From Geobacillus thermocatenulatus (lineage in GTDB: Bacteria; Bacillota; Bacilli; Bacillales; Anoxybacillaceae), in assembly GCF_002217655.1 (NCBI RefSeq), contig NZ_NEWK01000001.1:1374001-1438000 (forward strand): a stretch of 64,000 bases of DNA, written 5' to 3'. Below, in pieces: positions 63,789 through 64,000 of the stretch. Each line of letters begins with the position of its first letter. Within the stretch, counting starts at the first letter, position 1. Made by a program: the position numbers and the translations under genes. Under the pieces are notes generated by a model, which saw only the letters and a list, made by a program, of their open reading frames with translations, made no database searches and was not told the origin of the DNA.

Positions 63789-63830
63789 AGGCCTCCCGCC
63801 CCAAGCGGGCGGGCGGTCATATTTTGCGTT
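63789..63830 (+). terminator. Possible terminator after aroA
   Basis: CCTCCCGCC pairs well with GGGCGGGCGG around CCAAGC, but only a short broken T run (ATATTTT) follows several bases later. The remaining bases to the end of the window show no gene. Confidence 0.5.
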
Positions 63831-64000
63831 GTTCGTTCATATATTGTCAGTGAGAGGAATTGGCTTCGCATTTTTTGAAAGCGGATACATTCCCGGTTTC
63901 CGGCCGAAAAACGGCGCACCTTCCAGACAGCGAGCGGTTTGGTTGCGGAAACGGCCATGATCGATTATCATCATTCATGTTCCCGTTGTAACGGTACATA

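Overview
This window reads as chromosome of a thermophilic Geobacillus (G. stearothermophilus / G. kaustophilus group). The basis is GC-rich coding sequence, Bacillus-type gene order, and small proteins (HU, TRAP, inorganic pyrophosphatase, heptaprenyl diphosphate synthase subunit II) that match, as I remember them, the characterised G. stearothermophilus proteins almost residue for residue. I see no rRNA, tRNA, CRISPR array, prophage or intact insertion sequence. Most genes lie on the + strand. serA, ppa, fer, the cotJ operon and ypzI are on the - strand.

Layout: (1) 0-3.4 kb holds an acetamidase/formamidase, an amino acid permease and a PH-domain protein. (2) 3.5-13.6 kb is a cobalamin salvage operon: a promoter beside a 170-bp MITE-like insertion, a B12 riboswitch with terminator, btuF, btuC, a btuD-cbiZ fusion, cbiB, cobD, cobU, cobS, a CobC-like phosphatase, a second degenerate CobU-like gene, a PduO-type adenosyltransferase, and cblT/cblS for alpha-ribazole uptake and phosphorylation. 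cobT is absent, so lower-ligand activation appears to run through CblT/CblS. (3) 13.7-19.4 kb holds sigX/rsiX, a 28-residue membrane peptide, a PHP-type histidinol phosphatase, serA, ppa and fer. (4) 19.6-33 kb holds ypbB-recS-ypbD-ypbE-ypbF, cotJABC, a MecA-type adaptor, gudB, ypdA (bdr), an asparaginase, prsW and sleB-ypeB. (5) 33-46 kb holds a PilZ protein, cmk, plsC, ypfD, yphA, a YIEGIA protein with its partner, der, gpsA, yphE, yphF, spoIVA and hbs. (6) 46-64 kb holds folE-mtrB, hepS-menG-hepT, ndk, cheR and the aromatic supraoperon aroC-aroB-aroH-[TRAP-controlled leader]-trpEDCFBA-hisC-tyrA-aroA.

The regulatory logic is readable. The riboswitch should switch off cobalamin uptake and salvage when coenzyme B12 is plentiful. 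TRAP (mtrB, 46.7 kb) should bind the run of GAG/UAG triplets in the trp leader at 53.67 kb and favour the attenuator at 53.76 kb.

The least explained DNA is non-coding. Two arrays of roughly 120-bp units (40.33-40.85 kb and 44.69-45.22 kb) start directly at the stop codons of der and spoIVA. Each unit is a long nested inverted repeat. Units A to D have different stem sequences but keep base pairing, and share conserved ends and a conserved core, which suggests a family of structured RNAs. A second, unrelated 115-bp hairpin repeat occurs twice: after ypdA, and inside the trp operon between trpF and trpB. A 170-bp MITE-like element and a possible terminated leader RNA ahead of der add to this. 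I regard the 120-bp arrays as the best candidate for an undescribed system.
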